DNA from: Paraburkholderia aspalathi
GTDB lineage: Bacteria > Pseudomonadota > Gammaproteobacteria > Burkholderiales > Burkholderiaceae
Length of the DNA: 64,000 nucleotides
Direction: 5' to 3'
Assembly: GCF_900116445.1 (NCBI RefSeq)
Contig: NZ_FPBH01000003.1
Location: 310,001-374,000 of the forward strand
The position numbers were made by a program, and so were the translations under genes. The notes beneath the pieces are model-generated. The model did not search any database. It saw nothing but the letters and a program-made list of their open reading frames with translations, and was not told where the DNA came from. This document shows, one piece after another, positions 38,663 to 47,146 of the stretch. Within the stretch, counting starts at the first letter, position 1, and the number at the start of each line of letters is the position of its first letter.

Positions 38663-41320
38663 TCAGCGACCTGGCCGAAGCTCCAGCCGATCGATCTGTT
38701 CCAGGCTGCGTATGATCAATCCCACCTGCTCCCGGTCGAAGTCGTCCCGATCCGCTTCTTCATGGGTCCCCTTGTTGAGGTACGTCCAGATCAGGTTCGA
38801 GGGAATGCCGAGAATCGTCGCTACCGAAAGGAGCAGTGGCTCCTTGCTCGGGTGTGCAAAAGTCGGCGTTTCCCGCAGCTTCTTCCGAAGGCCCTCGCAC
38901 AACGCTCGCAACGTCGGTTCGTTGCCCGGTCCGTCCACCAGCAGCGTCAGCTCACCCACATCGTGTGACTTCAGCCATTTCCAGCTTTTCTTTGCGAGCA
39001 TTTCAAGGGCTTTGCGCGCATACGATAGTGCATCACGCGGATCGAAACGATCCAGCGCTTCCTGTGCGCGTCTGAGGTAATTGCCACTACCCGCGTCCGG
39101 ACGAACGCGCGGATGATGATCACCATCGTGATACATCAGCAGGTATTCCTGGCAGTCTGCGCGTCGGTCGTGCGGCAGGCTGTTCTGGATATCCTTGATG
39201 AACTCCGGGCTGTGGCAGGTGACCAGGATCTGCGACTCCATGAAACGGTCGCCATCGAAGATGGTTTGCCGTATGCCATTACGGTGATCGTGGTCGATCG
39301 CGTTGATTGCATCGTCGAAGATAACAACCGGACTGCCAATATGGATGCTTTTCGCCAGCAGGATCGCGAGACCGAGGCAGCGTATATGCCCTTCGCTGAG
39401 AACGACGAGCGCGTCAACGCGCTGTTCCGGTGCGCCCTGAAACGCAATCTCGATACGCTGTTCGCCCGTCAAGGGCAGGTACAAGGCCGCGAGCTTGTCA
39501 TCATCGTGATCGAGATGATTGAACTCGTTGTACAGCGCCATCGTCAGGTCGTTGAGGCCGGCAATCAACAAGCCCGGCAGCTGATCGCGAAAGCCCCGCA
39601 GTTGCCTGAGAAAATCATCGTAAGCGGCTTTGATAGGCTCGTCCCGTTCGATGTCCCGCCGCTCCTGATCCGCCTCCGTGATGAGCGCGGCGTTTTCCAC
39701 CTCGAACTGTTCAATCCGGGTGCGTGCTTCGGTGGCCGCGTCCACGATGATCTTTCGCTGCAAATCACGCGCTTCGACATGGCGCTGGCATTCCAGGAGC
39801 CCATCCCGCTCCCGCACTCGTGCGGCACGCTCGTCGATCTGCGCACGCGCCGCCACGTCACGCTGTTCCATTTCGTCCCCGACGGCTGCGATCTGCTCCA
39901 GTGATGGAGCGATGCCTTCGTTGATGGCGGCCGGCGCGTAGATCTCCGTCCACCATGTGTCGCCTTGGGGTTGCCTCGGGAGCCGAGCAAGATACTGCCC
40001 TACCTCCGATTGGGTGCGATCCTGCCCAGCAAGGTAAAGAGATATCTGGCTTAGATGCTCTCGAAGCTCCCGTGACGCCGCATCCAGTGATTCCTTCGTT
40101 GTCGCCTGCCGCTCCTGCAGGTCAGCTAGGTCGCGGAGCTCGCCCAGACCGGCACGCGCTTTTTCGTACGGGTCGTGCACGACCTGGGCAAGCGGTGTGT
40201 CGCATGCCGGGCAATGATCGCCTTCACCGGCCTGCAATGCAGTGACGGCCGTGTACAGGTCCTTAAAGGACACCTGACTGCTTCGCCGCGTCAGTTCCTG
40301 GGTTATCTGACGCAGTTCCCCGGCACGCGCATCGATCACTTCATAGGCATGGGTCAAGATTTCTCGGGTAAGCCCGATGACGCTTGCCGGAACCGCATCC
40401 AGAAGCTGGTTGAGCTCCTGCAGCCGACCCGGCACCTCCGGCGTGCCAATGATTGCCTTCAGGTGCACATAAGTCGTCCCGGCTGCGTAGCCCGCCGCGT
40501 AGACAGCATCTTCTTCATCATGCAAGGCCAACGTCTGGGCCTCGTCACGGGCGGTTGCCTGGTCGCGGGCAATGCTTTCGCGCTTGAGCTGCAACGCCGC
40601 CTGTTTGTCGTTTCGAAGCACGAGTTCGGCATCCATCTGCTCGTTGAAATGGCCGACAAAGTCGTTGAACTTGTCCATGCCAAACAACGCGGCGATAAGC
40701 TCAGTGCGTTGCGCCGGAGGCCGTGCAGCCATCCGCGAAAACGCATCAATCCGGTTTTTCTCGATGAAACTGAACCGATAGAGGTCGGCGTCGCCGACCA
40801 CCGGGACGTCGTCGCCATTCGCCGTCGTCGCGACGAGGCGCGGCTCGACAAAGTTGCCTGCGTGGATATTCGTCAGATAGCGTCGTTCGTCGATTCGCTT
40901 GAGTTCCGCTTCCTCGACCGAACCCAGTAGGCCCCGCTCCAGCGCCTCGCAGAGGCTGGTCTTCCCGCTACCATTCGGTCCATAGAACAAGATCACCCGT
41001 TTGCGGAGGTCAAACCGTTCCTCGCGCCGAAAGCCTCGAAACGGACCGACGGTCAACTCCTTGAATCGCCTCCATGGCCACTCTCCTGCCGCCACGGGCG
41101 CGTCAATGTCCGGAAGTACATCGGGGTTCATCGCGAGGTTCAGGCGGGCAAGACGGGCCAAGGTTGCCGACCGCGCATTCCGCTGCCGGAACGTGGCGGC
41201 GATTTCGTCAAAATGGCCTAGGACCATATTGGCGAAACGCTTTGCTGGCTCGCCGACATCGCGCTGCGGATCGTGAAGCCAGCGTAAGAAGCGGACGTAG
41301 TCCTGCCGCGCAGTGCCCAT
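38663..41320 (-). CDS. SMC/Rad50-like ATPase with zinc hook and C-terminal helical domain
   Basis: An 885-residue ABC-class ATPase: helical N-terminal extension (1-85), Walker A GPNGSGKTS (114-122), coiled coil with zinc hook CPACDTPL (C370, C373), second coil (about 380-560), signature LSEGH (641), Walker B VVIFDDAINAID (665-676) and His703 switch (TCHSPEF). A C-terminal helical domain (about 740-885; ALDRFDPRDALSYARKALEMLAKKSW, LNKGTHEEAD) may be HEPN-like. Such ATPases (RloC, Lamassu/ABC-3C, Gabija-like) sense foreign or damaged DNA and switch on effectors. The ATG at 41320 is chosen over an upstream GTG. First gene of a five-gene operon. Confidence 0.82.
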   Translation of the reverse strand: MGTARQDYVRFLRWLHDPQRDVGEPAKRFANMVLGHFDEIAATFRQRNARSATLARLARLNLAMNPDVLPDIDAPVAAGEWPWRRFKELTVGPFRGFRREERFDLRKRVILFYGPNGSGKTSLCEALERGLLGSVEEAELKRIDERRYLTNIHAGNFVEPRLVATTANGDDVPVVGDADLYRFSFIEKNRIDAFSRMAARPPAQRTELIAALFGMDKFNDFVGHFNEQMDAELVLRNDKQAALQLKRESIARDQATARDEAQTLALHDEEDAVYAAGYAAGTTYVHLKAIIGTPEVPGRLQELNQLLDAVPASVIGLTREILTHAYEVIDARAGELRQITQELTRRSSQVSFKDLYTAVTALQAGEGDHCPACDTPLAQVVHDPYEKARAGLGELRDLADLQERQATTKESLDAASRELREHLSQISLYLAGQDRTQSEVGQYLARLPRQPQGDTWWTEIYAPAAINEGIAPSLEQIAAVGDEMEQRDVAARAQIDERAARVRERDGLLECQRHVEARDLQRKIIVDAATEARTRIEQFEVENAALITEADQERRDIERDEPIKAAYDDFLRQLRGFRDQLPGLLIAGLNDLTMALYNEFNHLDHDDDKLAALYLPLTGEQRIEIAFQGAPEQRVDALVVLSEGHIRCLGLAILLAKSIHIGSPVVIFDDAINAIDHDHRNGIRQTIFDGDRFMESQILVTCHSPEFIKDIQNSLPHDRRADCQEYLLMYHDGDHHPRVRPDAGSGNYLRRAQEALDRFDPRDALSYARKALEMLAKKSWKWLKSHDVGELTLLVDGPGNEPTLRALCEGLRKKLRETPTFAHPSKEPLLLSVATILGIPSNLIWTYLNKGTHEEADRDDFDREQVGLIIRSLEQIDRLELRPGR

Positions 41321-41680
41321 TTCCTTATCCCCCGAAGTCACCGCAAAAGCCTTGCGGCATTTTTTCCTTAAGGCCTGAATAGCAGGCCAGTCGGATTGCT
41401 CGACAGCCGTCGACGCTATCCGAGTGCACCAGCTGTCCTGTTTTAACGTCCCCCAATGCTGCGGAATCGGGACAATCCAGCGGCCAATTAATCTGCGACA
41501 GCGTTATTCTATGTCGACGACATGACGTCGGTCGGACTCAATCGTGCAGCGCATCAGCGCATTTTGATGAAGCGCGCTGAAATTTGCCGGGCGGTTTCTA
41601 GCACCCAACCAAACCGCATCGGCAGTTACTCTTTCCGACGTTATCTTGGCACAGCGCGGACATGCCTCATAGGGAACGTT
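41321..41680. other. Divergent intergenic region between the ATPase and Mrr-like genes
   Basis: About 360 bases. It should hold promoters for both the minus-strand defence-like operon and the plus-strand nuclease gene, though no clean -35/-10 pair was identified. An in-frame upstream extension of the nuclease gene crosses it but looks non-conserved. Confidence 0.4.
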
Positions 41681-42277
41681 ATGAAGGGTTTGAATCGCAG
41701 ACTGATGGCAGGCATTCCACACGTTACGCCAGGACACGCGGTCGAAGTATTCAATACCGCCGGCCAGCTGATCGATACGATCGGTGCCGGGGAACTGACT
41801 CCCTCGGATTTCGGGGCCGTTTATGAACGACTCGTCGGGCTTCATTTCGAAGCCGAGGGTTATCTGGTCAAGTATCGCGGCGCAACACTTGGTTTCTACG
41901 ACCAGGGAGTGGATCTGGTCGCTCGCAGGGGATTGGAGACCCGTTTTATTCAATGCAAGTCAAAGATCCGTTCCCTGAGCAGACAGCAGATAGAGTGGAT
42001 TCTTTACAAGGCATCTGCGTACATCGACAAGCATGCGCAAGGCCCGGATCAATTCTTTGAACTGGTGATCCCTTCGATGTCTCGGGTCTTCCCGACGAAG
42101 GTAGGCAAGCAAAGCGGCAAGGTAAAACCGAATCCGTCAAAGCAACGATTCCTGGTTCACAATCAGCGACAGAAGCGGGTTCGCCTGGTAATCACCGAAA
42201 TTCCGTTTGCCTGCATTGAGCCGCCTGAACCCATCATGGCCTTCGATCCCACGAAGTCCCCCCTCGCGGCAACGTAG
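41681..42277 (+). CDS. Mrr-like restriction endonuclease-fold protein
   Basis: A 198-residue protein. Residues about 45-110 carry a PD-(D/E)XK core of Mrr type: FGAVYERLVGLHFEAEGYLVKYRG (helix with Glu), GFYDQGVDLVARRG (catalytic Asp) and TRFIQCKSK (Q-x-K, the Mrr/Holliday-junction-resolvase variant of E-x-K). The C-terminus is basic (KPNPSKQRFLVHNQRQKRVRL). Mrr-type enzymes cut methylated or foreign DNA. The start at 41681 has AGGGAA four bases upstream. It is divergent from the SMC-like operon and is the last gene before the tRNA, at the island edge. A terminator follows its stop. Confidence 0.75.
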   Translation: MKGLNRRLMAGIPHVTPGHAVEVFNTAGQLIDTIGAGELTPSDFGAVYERLVGLHFEAEGYLVKYRGATLGFYDQGVDLVARRGLETRFIQCKSKIRSLSRQQIEWILYKASAYIDKHAQGPDQFFELVIPSMSRVFPTKVGKQSGKVKPNPSKQRFLVHNQRQKRVRLVITEIPFACIEPPEPIMAFDPTKSPLAAT

Positions 42278-42365
42278 GCGCCTCATCGGGGCGCCCTGAA
42301 CCTGAACTAGCGAACAACACGGTGGCATATCCGAAAGCGCCAAACGGCTCAAGCCGACGACACCG

Positions 42366-42388
42366 ATCCGCTCAGGCGGATGGTTTTT
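42366..42388 (+). terminator. Intrinsic terminator after the Mrr-like gene
   Basis: ATCCGC and GCGGAT arms around TCAG, followed by GGTTTTT, 88 bases after the stop. Confidence 0.7.
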
Positions 42389-42515
42389 CGTTGCCGGGTA
42401 CCCGCCCACCGCTTGGGGTATCCTTGCCACTGGAACCCATGGAGGTCCATGGAGATTCACTGGGAAACCGCTTCGCTTGGTCGCTCGCGTTTGATAGTTG
42501 ATTTGCGAGTCCGCT

Positions 42516-42555
42516 AAAAACAAAAACCCCGTAAGTCCTAGAACTTACGGGGTTT
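42516..42555 (-). terminator. Terminator of the tRNA-Ser gene
   Basis: A perfect 13-bp stem (AAACCCCGTAAGT at 42524-42536 with 42543-42555) lies 14 bases beyond the tRNA 3' end; on the minus strand the stem is followed by TTTTTGTTTTT. Confidence 0.88.
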
Positions 42556-42568
42556 CGCCGCCAATCAC

Positions 42569-42662
42569 TGGCGGAGACGGAGGGATTCGAACCCTCGATC
42601 CAGGTTTTGGCCCAGATGCTCCCTTAGCAGGGGAGTGCCTTCGACCTCTCGGCCACGTCTCC
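42569..42662 (-). tRNA. tRNA-Ser(GCU)
   Basis: The minus strand reads a 94-base class II tRNA: 5' GGAGACG acceptor strand, anticodon arm CTCCC-CTGCTAA-GGGAG with anticodon GCU, a long variable arm, T-arm GAGGGTTCGAATCCCTC, acceptor CGTCTCC, discriminator G and encoded CCA. It reads AGC/AGU serine codons. A strong promoter and terminator flank it. Its 3' end faces the accessory region, as for an attachment site used by tyrosine integrases. No second copy of its 3' end was noticed in the window. Confidence 0.97.
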
Positions 42663-42704
42663 CAAACTTTCGGTTGCGCAGGGAGTCAGCGCAACGAAGC
42701 CAAG

Positions 42705-42733
42705 ATAATAGCGGGCCGAACCGCGAAGGTCAA
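42705..42733 (-). promoter_or_regulatory. Sigma-70 promoter of tRNA-Ser
   Basis: On the minus strand TTGACC (42728-42733), a 17-base spacer, then TATTAT (42705-42710), about 43 bases upstream of the tRNA 5' end. A near-consensus promoter with optimal spacing. Confidence 0.85.
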
Positions 42734-42890
42734 TGTCTACCGTACATTTTTTGTGCCAGTTTTGTCACCGACGACGCAACTAATGACATTACCTGCGTCA
42801 CATGAGCCGCGCATACGGCCATGCAAAAAAGACGAGGCGAAGACGAGGCGCGCTGTTCGTCCAACTCGGCGCCCCACCCCATGCAGCAAA

Positions 42891-44141
42891 TTACGCCTGA
42901 TCCAGTTCGAAAGCCTTATGCAGCGCGCGCACGGCGAGCTCCATGTACTTCTCGTCGATCAGCACCGAAATCTTGATTTCGGAGGTCGAGATCATCTGAA
43001 TGTTGATGCCCTCTTCCGACAACGTGCGGAACATCGTGCTCGCAATACCCACATGCGAACGCATGCCGACGCCGACCACCGAGACCTTCGACACCTTCGG
43101 ATCGCCCAGCACCTGCTCGGCCTGAACATGACCCTTCACCTGGCCGGTGAGGATGTCCATGGCGCGCTGATAATCGCCGCGGCCGACCGTGAACGTGAAG
43201 GCCGTTTTGCCTTCGACGCTCTGGTTCTGGATGATCATGTCGACGTCGATATTCGCGTCCGCCACCGGGCCGAGAATCTGATATGCGATGCCCGGCTTGT
43301 CGGGTACACCCATCACGGCGATACGAGCTTCGTCGCGCTGAAACGCGATGCCTGAGATGACTGCTTTTTCCATGGTCTCGTCTTCTTCAAAAGTAATCAG
43401 GGTGCCCGACTTCATTTCAGTGTCGAGCGGGATCAGCGGATCGGTCAGGCTCGACAGCACGCGCGTCTTGACCTGATATTTGCCGGCGAATTCCACCGAG
43501 CGGATCTGCAGCACCTTGGAACCCAGGCTTGCCATTTCCAGCATTTCTTCGAACGTCACGCGATCGAGGCGGCGTGCACCATCCACCACGCGCGGGTCGG
43601 TCGTGTAGACGCCATCGACGTCCGTGTAAATCAGGCACTCGTCGGCCTTCAATGCGGCAGCGACTGCAACAGCCGACGTATCCGAACCACCGCGGCCGAG
43701 CGTGGTGATGTGGCCGTCAGGGTCGATACCCTGGAAGCCGGTGATCACCACTACTTTGCCCGCTTCGAGATCGCGCAGCACGCGCTCGCCGTCGATTTCG
43801 CTGATGCGCGCTTTCGTGAATGCGCTATCCGTTTTGACCGGCACTTGCCAGCCGGCATAGCTGACCGCGTCGACGCCGGCTTCCTGCAGCGCGATGGCCA
43901 GCAGCCCCGAGCTGACCTGCTCGCCGGTGGCGGCAATCATGTCGAGTTCGCGCGGGCTCGGCTGGCTCGTGATTTCTTTCGCGAGACCGAGCAGGCGGTT
44001 GGTTTCGCCGGACATTGCCGACGGCACGACGACCATCTTGTGGCCGGCCTTGTGCCATTTCGCGACGCGCTTGGCGACGTTCTTGATGCGCTCGACCGAG
44101 CCCATCGAGGTGCCGCCGTATTTATGTACGATGAGTGCCAT
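42891..44141 (-). CDS. lysC: Aspartate kinase
   Basis: A 416-residue cytoplasmic enzyme catalysing ATP-dependent phosphorylation of L-aspartate, the first step to lysine, threonine and methionine. It has KYGGTSMGS at residues 7-15, the kinase core with TTLGRGGSDTSAVA (about 150) and YTDVDGVYTTDPR, and two C-terminal ACT domains (GVPDKPGIAYQILGPVADANIDVD; GVGMRSHVGIASTMFRTLSEEGINIQ) for feedback by lysine/threonine. The length is usual for beta-proteobacteria. It begins the conserved chromosome to the right of the tRNA and is followed at 42.8 kb only by a weak T-rich hairpin. Start ATG 44141. Confidence 0.97.
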   Translation of the reverse strand: MALIVHKYGGTSMGSVERIKNVAKRVAKWHKAGHKMVVVPSAMSGETNRLLGLAKEITSQPSPRELDMIAATGEQVSSGLLAIALQEAGVDAVSYAGWQVPVKTDSAFTKARISEIDGERVLRDLEAGKVVVITGFQGIDPDGHITTLGRGGSDTSAVAVAAALKADECLIYTDVDGVYTTDPRVVDGARRLDRVTFEEMLEMASLGSKVLQIRSVEFAGKYQVKTRVLSSLTDPLIPLDTEMKSGTLITFEEDETMEKAVISGIAFQRDEARIAVMGVPDKPGIAYQILGPVADANIDVDMIIQNQSVEGKTAFTFTVGRGDYQRAMDILTGQVKGHVQAEQVLGDPKVSKVSVVGVGMRSHVGIASTMFRTLSEEGINIQMISTSEIKISVLIDEKYMELAVRALHKAFELDQA

Positions 44142-44516
44142 TGTCGTTCTGAACTGGAGGAGAAAACGCGCTGGCGCGCTGGAGACGACCGCACAAAAGC
44201 ACAGGAGCGCAACGTCTTGTGAACGACGGCAAAGTGTGTGGCGGCGTAGATGCAGCGCGCGTGTAACACGCGCGGATTTGCCCGGGAATGATCGCTAGTG
44301 ACTTACCGGAAACGACGGATCACGCACGGAAACCGCAAAAGCGACGGCGAAATCGGGTCGGGCAAACAAGCTAAATTACCCGATCGAGCGCAAAAAGACA
44401 AGCCGAAATGGCCGTCGAATGGCCCTTATTCGCGGCTGAAAAGGCTTATCCGGTGCGGTTTTGCGCCCTTTTTCAAGGATTCACCGGATGGGTAAGCCGT
44501 GTGCCCGACCGGCCGG
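44142..44516. other. Intergenic region upstream of lysC
   Basis: A 375-base region between tilS and lysC, both on the minus strand, so it should hold the lysC promoter and leader. A short GC-rich near-palindrome (CGCGCGTGT-A-ACACGCGCG, 44256-44274) is visible. I saw no lysine riboswitch and no small gene. Confidence 0.45.
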
Positions 44517-46001
44517 TCAGGCGATCAGCAGATCGTCGCGCCAGATGATCCGGACGCGTTGGCCGGCGGCATCGGCCGGTTCGGGCAACGCCGCGCGGTT
44601 CAGGCCGAGCAAGGGCACGAACAGCAAATCGCCGCCGACGTAAAGGAGCGGCACGTCGCGCTTCCATGCCGGAATGCCGCGCTCCTGGAACAGGTTTTTC
44701 AGCGTGCGGCTCGGGCTGCCCGGTGCGGCGCTCATGCGCATCCGTTCGCCGCCGCTGCGCGAACGCGCGCTTAGCAAGGCCCGGCGTAGCACGCTGACGG
44801 GAAGCGTATCGTGATCGGCTGGCGCTGCATTGACGCTGCGGGAGGTATCGCCATCGGCAGCTGAATCGACATTAGAAGCGACGGCGACAAACACAAAAGT
44901 GCCCCGCCATTGCGGCAAACGCCAGATCGCTTCGCCCTGCCATGCGAGTTCGCTCACTGCGCGCGCAGCGAGCGCGGTTTCGTCGGCGGGTTCGCTGCCA
45001 TCACCCGCTTCCCAGTAGATCAGACCGCGATAACTACGCAACGCCTGCCCCGCATGATCGATGCGCAGGCTATGGCCCTCGCCTGCTTGCCCAACTTCGC
45101 GCAACTGCCGCAAAGCATCGGTGAGACGTGCAGTCGATGCCGCAACGAGACCCAACGTGCGCATCCAGTAGCGCAGCAGGTTGAGCGCGCGATCGTCGTC
45201 GAGGGCGAGCAGCGCGTCATGGGATAGCGCACGGCCGTCATCGCGCACGGCTTCGTTCAGATCGATGCGCGCGAGATCGTCGAGCAGACGCTGTGCCGAT
45301 GCCGCATGCGCCGCCGTGCGCGCGAGTGCGTCGCGAAAACCAGGGAAGTGAACGGCCAGCGCCGGTGTCACCTCGTGACGCAACGCGTTGCGCGCGTAAC
45401 GTGTATCCGCGTTCGATTCGTCGTCGATCCAGCGTAGACTCCGGGCACTCGCATACTGCTCGAGTTGCGCACGCAACAGATGCAGCAAGGGCCTCACGCG
45501 CACCGCGGAAGCGCCTGCCGGCAAGTACTCCGGCGCCATCGCCGCAAGTCCCGCGAGACCCGCGCCGCGCAGCAGTTGCAACAGCACCGTCTCCGCCTGA
45601 TCGTCCGCATGTTGCGCGAGCCATAACGTGCGAACGCCGCGTGTTGCGCACATGGCGTCCAGTGCGCGGTAACGCGCATCGCGCGCCGCGGCCTCGACAC
45701 TCACGCCCGCGTCACGCGGCACGTCGACACGCTGTGCCGCGAATTCAACGCCGCGTTCCCGCGCAAAAGCGTCGCAATGCGCGAGCCACTCGTCGGCATG
45801 CGCACTGAGGCCGTGATGCACATGCAGCGCAACACAACGCGACGCCCCCGCGACACGCACCACAGCATCGAGCAACACACTCGAATCGACGCCGCCGCTG
45901 AACGCCACCGCAATGCGCGCATTCGCAGGCAAGGCGGACAGCGCAACGCCGACCGCCTCGAGAACGAGGCGGTCGGCGTGCGAATCTGCGGTGGGAGTCA
46001 C
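44517..46001 (-). CDS. tilS: tRNA(Ile)-lysidine synthetase
   Basis: A 494-residue enzyme that attaches lysine to C34 of tRNA-Ile(CAU), changing decoding from AUG to AUA. The PP-loop ATP-pyrophosphatase motif SGGVDSS is at residues 35-41 (AVAFSGGVDSSVLLDA), followed by the N-type catalytic domain with HVHHGLSAHADEW and WLAQHADDQAETVLLQLLRGAG; the C-terminal TilS-specific domains include LKNLFQERGIPAWKRDVPLLY. GTG start at 46001. It lies 48 bases after accA on the same strand. Confidence 0.95.
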   Translation of the reverse strand: MTPTADSHADRLVLEAVGVALSALPANARIAVAFSGGVDSSVLLDAVVRVAGASRCVALHVHHGLSAHADEWLAHCDAFARERGVEFAAQRVDVPRDAGVSVEAAARDARYRALDAMCATRGVRTLWLAQHADDQAETVLLQLLRGAGLAGLAAMAPEYLPAGASAVRVRPLLHLLRAQLEQYASARSLRWIDDESNADTRYARNALRHEVTPALAVHFPGFRDALARTAAHAASAQRLLDDLARIDLNEAVRDDGRALSHDALLALDDDRALNLLRYWMRTLGLVAASTARLTDALRQLREVGQAGEGHSLRIDHAGQALRSYRGLIYWEAGDGSEPADETALAARAVSELAWQGEAIWRLPQWRGTFVFVAVASNVDSAADGDTSRSVNAAPADHDTLPVSVLRRALLSARSRSGGERMRMSAAPGSPSRTLKNLFQERGIPAWKRDVPLLYVGGDLLFVPLLGLNRAALPEPADAAGQRVRIIWRDDLLIA

Positions 46002-46049
46002 GTCGCTAGCGCGTCACGCGCTGAAGGACGAAAGAAAACGCGCGCGGGC

Positions 46050-47021
46050 TTAAGCACCCGGCGTCGTTTCCTTGAACTTGCCGTACGCCATCAACCGTTC
46101 GAAACGGCGTTGACGCAGGTCGTTGATGCTCATGCCCTGGAACTGGCGCAGCGAGTCGGCGAGTGCACGGCGCAGCATGGCGGCCATGCCCTTCGGATCG
46201 CGATGCGCGCCGCCGAGCGGCTCGTTGACGATCTTGTCGATCAGACCAAGCGCCTTGAGACGATGCGCGGTCAAGCCGAGCGCTTCCGCAGCTTCCGGCG
46301 CTTTCGCAGCGCTCTTCCACAGGATCGACGCGCACCCTTCCGGCGAAATCACCGAATAGGTCGAGAACTGCAGCATCAGCACGCTGTCGCCGACGGCAAT
46401 CGCGAGCGCGCCGCCCGAACCGCCTTCACCGATGATCGTGGCGATCAGCGGCGTCTTCAGTTCAGCCATCACGTACAGATTGCGGCCGATCGCTTCCGAC
46501 TGACCACGCTCTTCCGCGCCGATGCCCGGGTAGGCGCCCGGCGTATCGATGAACGTGAAAATCGGCAAGCCGAACTTCTCGGCGAGACGCATCAGGCGTT
46601 CGGCCTTGCGGTAGCCTTCCGGACGCGGCATGCCGAAGTTGCGCAGCGCGCGCTCCTTCGTGTCACGCCCCTTCTGATGGCCGATCACCATGCAAGCCTG
46701 GCCGTTGAACCGCGCGAGGCCGCCGACGATCGACAGGTCGTCCGCGTAGTTGCGGTCGCCGTGCAGCTCGTGGAAATCGGTGAACAGCTCGTTCACGTAA
46801 TCGAACGTGTACGGGCGTTGGGGATGACGGGCAATTTGCGAAACCTGCCACGGGGTGAGGTTCGCGTACAGATCTTTGGTGAGCTGTTGGCTCTTCTTGG
46901 ACAGCCGCTCGATCTCTTCCGAAATATCGACGGCCGAATCGTCCTGCACGAAGCGCAATTCTTCGATCTTCGCTTCGAGTTCAGCGATCGGCTGTTCGAA
47001 ATCCAGAAAGGTGGTCTTCAT
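46050..47021 (-). CDS. accA: Acetyl-CoA carboxylase carboxyltransferase subunit alpha
   Basis: A 323-residue subunit that, with AccD, transfers CO2 from carboxybiotin to acetyl-CoA to form malonyl-CoA for fatty acid synthesis. Markers: N-terminal [22 protein letters not shown] coil, [50 protein letters not shown] and the oxyanion-hole glycines [12 protein letters not shown], all canonical. Full length. Between alkA (upstream) and tilS (downstream) in the minus-strand block. Confidence 0.98.
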   Translation of the reverse strand: MKTTFLDFEQPIAELEAKIEELRFVQDDSAVDISEEIERLSKKSQQLTKDLYANLTPWQVSQIARHPQRPYTFDYVNELFTDFHELHGDRNYADDLSIVGGLARFNGQACMVIGHQKGRDTKERALRNFGMPRPEGYRKAERLMRLAEKFGLPIFTFIDTPGAYPGIGAEERGQSEAIGRNLYVMAELKTPLIATIIGEGGSGGALAIAVGDSVLMLQFSTYSVISPEGCASILWKSAAKAPEAAEALGLTAHRLKALGLIDKIVNEPLGGAHRDPKGMAAMLRRALADSLRQFQGMSINDLRQRRFERLMAYGKFKETTPGA

Positions 47022-47091
47022 TGGTTGTAATCCTTGGACTTACCGGCAGCGCGTATTCTAACCGCGCTCGCCGATGTCAAAACCATCTCGC

Positions 47092-47123
47092 AACTATCGA
47101 TTTTTAACAATCGATAGTTTTTT
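47092..47123 (+). terminator. Terminator-like hairpin between alkA and accA
   Basis: AACTATCGA and TCGATAGTT form a 9-bp stem followed by TTTT on the plus strand. Both flanking genes are on the minus strand, where no T-run follows the stem, so it may block antisense entry or partly end the alkA transcript. Confidence 0.5.
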
Positions 47124-47146
47124 GAAACAGCATCGCTTCTTATTCT

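Noticed and set aside
41504..41953. A 149-codon minus-strand frame with CHQSA...CPRC, resembling an HNH/zinc protein
   Set aside because: It overlaps the start of the Mrr-like gene, has no ribosome-binding site, and the Cys pairs do not form a complete HNH motif.
42137..42523. A minus-strand frame next to the tRNA, considered as an integrase remnant
   Set aside because: No tyrosine-recombinase box (R...HxxR...Y) is visible, and the frame mostly opposes the nuclease gene.
44142..44516. Search for a lysine riboswitch or leader peptide before lysC
   Set aside because: No conserved multi-helix pattern or Lys-rich short frame was found; only a GC-rich near-palindrome is present.
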